Shown piece by piece: positions 39,893-40,764 of a stretch of 40,764 nt of DNA. The notes below the pieces were generated by a model. The model saw only the letters and a program-made list of their open reading frames with translations. It did not search any database and was not told the DNA's origin. Positions within the stretch are counted from its first letter, which is position 1. Each line of letters opens with the position of its first letter. The translations under genes were made by a program, and so were the position numbers. The stretch comes from Paenibacillus sp. (lineage in GTDB: Bacteria; Bacillota; Bacilli; Paenibacillales; Paenibacillaceae), in NCBI GenBank assembly GCA_031254035.1, contig JAIRVF010000126.1, forward strand, positions 1 through 40,764. Direction: 5' to 3'.

Positions 39893-39935
39893 ACCCGCAA
39901 GAGGTCACTTTTTTCAAAGTATCCATCTTGCGGGT
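39893..39935 (-). terminator. terminator hairpin after the minus-strand gene at 39976-40341
   Basis: A 10-bp stem (ACCCGCAAGA at 39893-39902, TCTTGCGGGT at 39926-39935) is followed on the minus strand by TTTTGGTGTTTT. Confidence 0.7.
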
Positions 39936-39975
39936 CACAGTTCATGACCGGTAAGGTCTTTTTTATTTTAAACAC

Positions 39976-40341
39976 TTAGAATTTTTGCTTACTCGCTCTC
40001 TTCTTCCTTAATATAATTATCACCAATGTTTTCAGAACATCATAAACCACTTCATCCGAATCAAAGTTGTCTTCAGATTCATCGCTTTTCACAAACAACC
40101 CGTCCTTTGTTTTAATAGCATCTGGATGCTCAGAATCATCAAGTAATACATCAGGTAAAGGGTCGTTAATACCATCCTCTATTTTGTTTGAAGATACTTC
40201 GTGGACGATCCCTTCCCCTAGTTTGCTATCGACAACATTACTTGCTTGAACGTTAGTTGTAATTACTCCCATCAATGCCATAGCACTGATTGCTAGAACT
40301 GCTATTCCCATTGATAATGATTTTTTTCCAAATTTAATCAT
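39976..40341 (-). CDS. small secreted or membrane-anchored protein, unknown
   Basis: A 121-residue protein with a clear signal sequence: MIKFGKKSLSMGIAVLAISA, then MALMGVITTNVQAS, cleavage likely after VQA. The mature part is acidic (many Asp/Glu, about residues 35-95), and a short hydrophobic stretch near the C-end (VLKTLVIIIL) precedes a basic tail (RKKRASKQKF), which could act as a membrane stop. The ATG at 40341 overlaps the end of the upstream ORF and sits directly after AAAGGA, so spacing is poor. Function unknown. Confidence 0.5.
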   Translation of the reverse strand: MIKFGKKSLSMGIAVLAISAMALMGVITTNVQASNVVDSKLGEGIVHEVSSNKIEDGINDPLPDVLLDDSEHPDAIKTKDGLFVKSDESEDNFDSDEVVYDVLKTLVIIILRKKRASKQKF

Positions 40342-40348
40342 TCCTTTC

Positions 40349-40669
40349 TCAAAAACTTGTATACCCGTTTCCTCGTATAGGAAGAGACACCTTATTAACA
40401 ATAATCAAATATATAGGATCACTTGCTGTGCCTTGTGGAACATCAGTAAAGGTAATAGTTGTACTTTTACTAGTCAAATTACCAACCACCTGAATTACTG
40501 AAGATTTTTTGGTGCCACTTTTGTTAGAAAATTGATAAGTTACTTGTGCTGGAATACCAGAACTATCAGTGGTTTGAACTAAAGTAAGAGGCACCTTTCC
40601 ATAAGTGCTTAAGGGCAGCGAACTTGCAGACCAAACATTCGAATAAACATTATAAAACTCATATGACAC
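40349..40669 (-). pseudogene. N-terminally truncated secreted-type protein fragment
   Basis: 106 codons read from a GTG without a ribosome site: SYEFYNVYSNVWSASSLPLS at the front and VSLPIRGNGYTSF at the end, with Thr/Ser-rich beta-type sequence between. Four codons upstream the frame hits a TAA. The composition resembles secreted Bacillales proteins, but no signal peptide is present. It may be the 3' part of a lost gene. The stop codon lies 5 bp before the start of the gene at 39976-40341. Confidence 0.4.
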
Positions 40670-40710
40670 GCCTGTTGATTAACCAATAATATACAAAAAA
40701 AATGAATAGC

Positions 40711-40726
40711 AAAAAGGACGCCCTTT
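40711..40726 (-). terminator. weak terminator hairpin at the right edge
   Basis: On the minus strand AAAGG-GCGT-CCTTTTTG is a short stem with a T-tail, possibly ending a gene outside the window. Confidence 0.35.
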
Positions 40727-40764
40727 CTGTAAAATCGTAAGCACCACACAAACGATTTGAAAGA

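Overview
The window looks like a chromosomal segment of a Gram-positive, spore-forming member of the Bacillales, most likely Paenibacillus or a close relative. The evidence is a T-box leader before a seryl-tRNA synthetase, a YjcZ-type sporulation mini-protein behind a sigma-K-like promoter, three ECF sigma/anti-sigma pairs with DUF4179/DUF4367-like partners, strong AGGAGG-type ribosome sites, TTG/GTG starts, and several families of palindromic intergenic repeats. The genus is inferred, not proven.

Layout. 1-1033: YjcZ peptide, the C-terminal relic of a tyrosine recombinase beside tRNA-Thr(CGU), and an MTH1187-type thiamine-binding protein. 1034-5432: class Ia ribonucleotide reductase (nrdA, nrdB) with two NrdR boxes upstream and hairpin-rich DNA between the genes. 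5591-7956: promoter, T-box, serS of Thermus-like type, and a DUF1572 (DinB-like) protein. 8049-11607: small membrane proteins, an NAD(P)-binding SDR protein and a truncated mgtC. 11725-15171: sulfate uptake operon (cysP-cysT-cysW plus a YezD/DUF2292 protein) with a strong promoter and a leader that ends in an intrinsic terminator. 15526-17225: lactonase-type 6-phosphogluconolactonase and a YciI protein. 17226-19804: decayed DNA, then a sigma/anti-sigma pair with a likely self-recognised promoter. 19875-21598: Rrf2 regulator and an RlmA-type rRNA methyltransferase.

22082-26423 is a glycerol module. GldA oxidises glycerol to dihydroxyacetone and a fused DhaK-DhaL kinase phosphorylates it. A divergent PocR/AraC regulator, a cre-like site and an inserted palindromic repeat lie in the shared upstream region. 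26589-28752 holds a second sigma/anti-sigma pair. 29054-30392 is a metallo-beta-lactamase-fold hydrolase plus TetR operon with two matched operator palindromes. 30554-33278: CcdC-like membrane protein, DUF1641 protein and type II NADH dehydrogenase. 33409-35581: a V4R-domain protein with a perfect Fnr-type box upstream, a small unknown protein, and a lactate-dehydrogenase paralogue with altered cofactor and substrate positions. 35664-37170 is the third sigma/anti-sigma pair. 37441-40669: small membrane protein, SAM methyltransferase, NTF2-like protein, a Nudix protein with a degenerate catalytic box, and two secreted-type or fragmentary ORFs at the right edge.

No prophage, IS element or CRISPR array is visible. 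The most interesting signals are regulatory: the cysP leader, the paired TetR operators, the Fnr box before V4R, the glycerol control region and the interspersed repeats. Divergent enzymes (LDH-like, Nudix, SerRS) are also worth a look.
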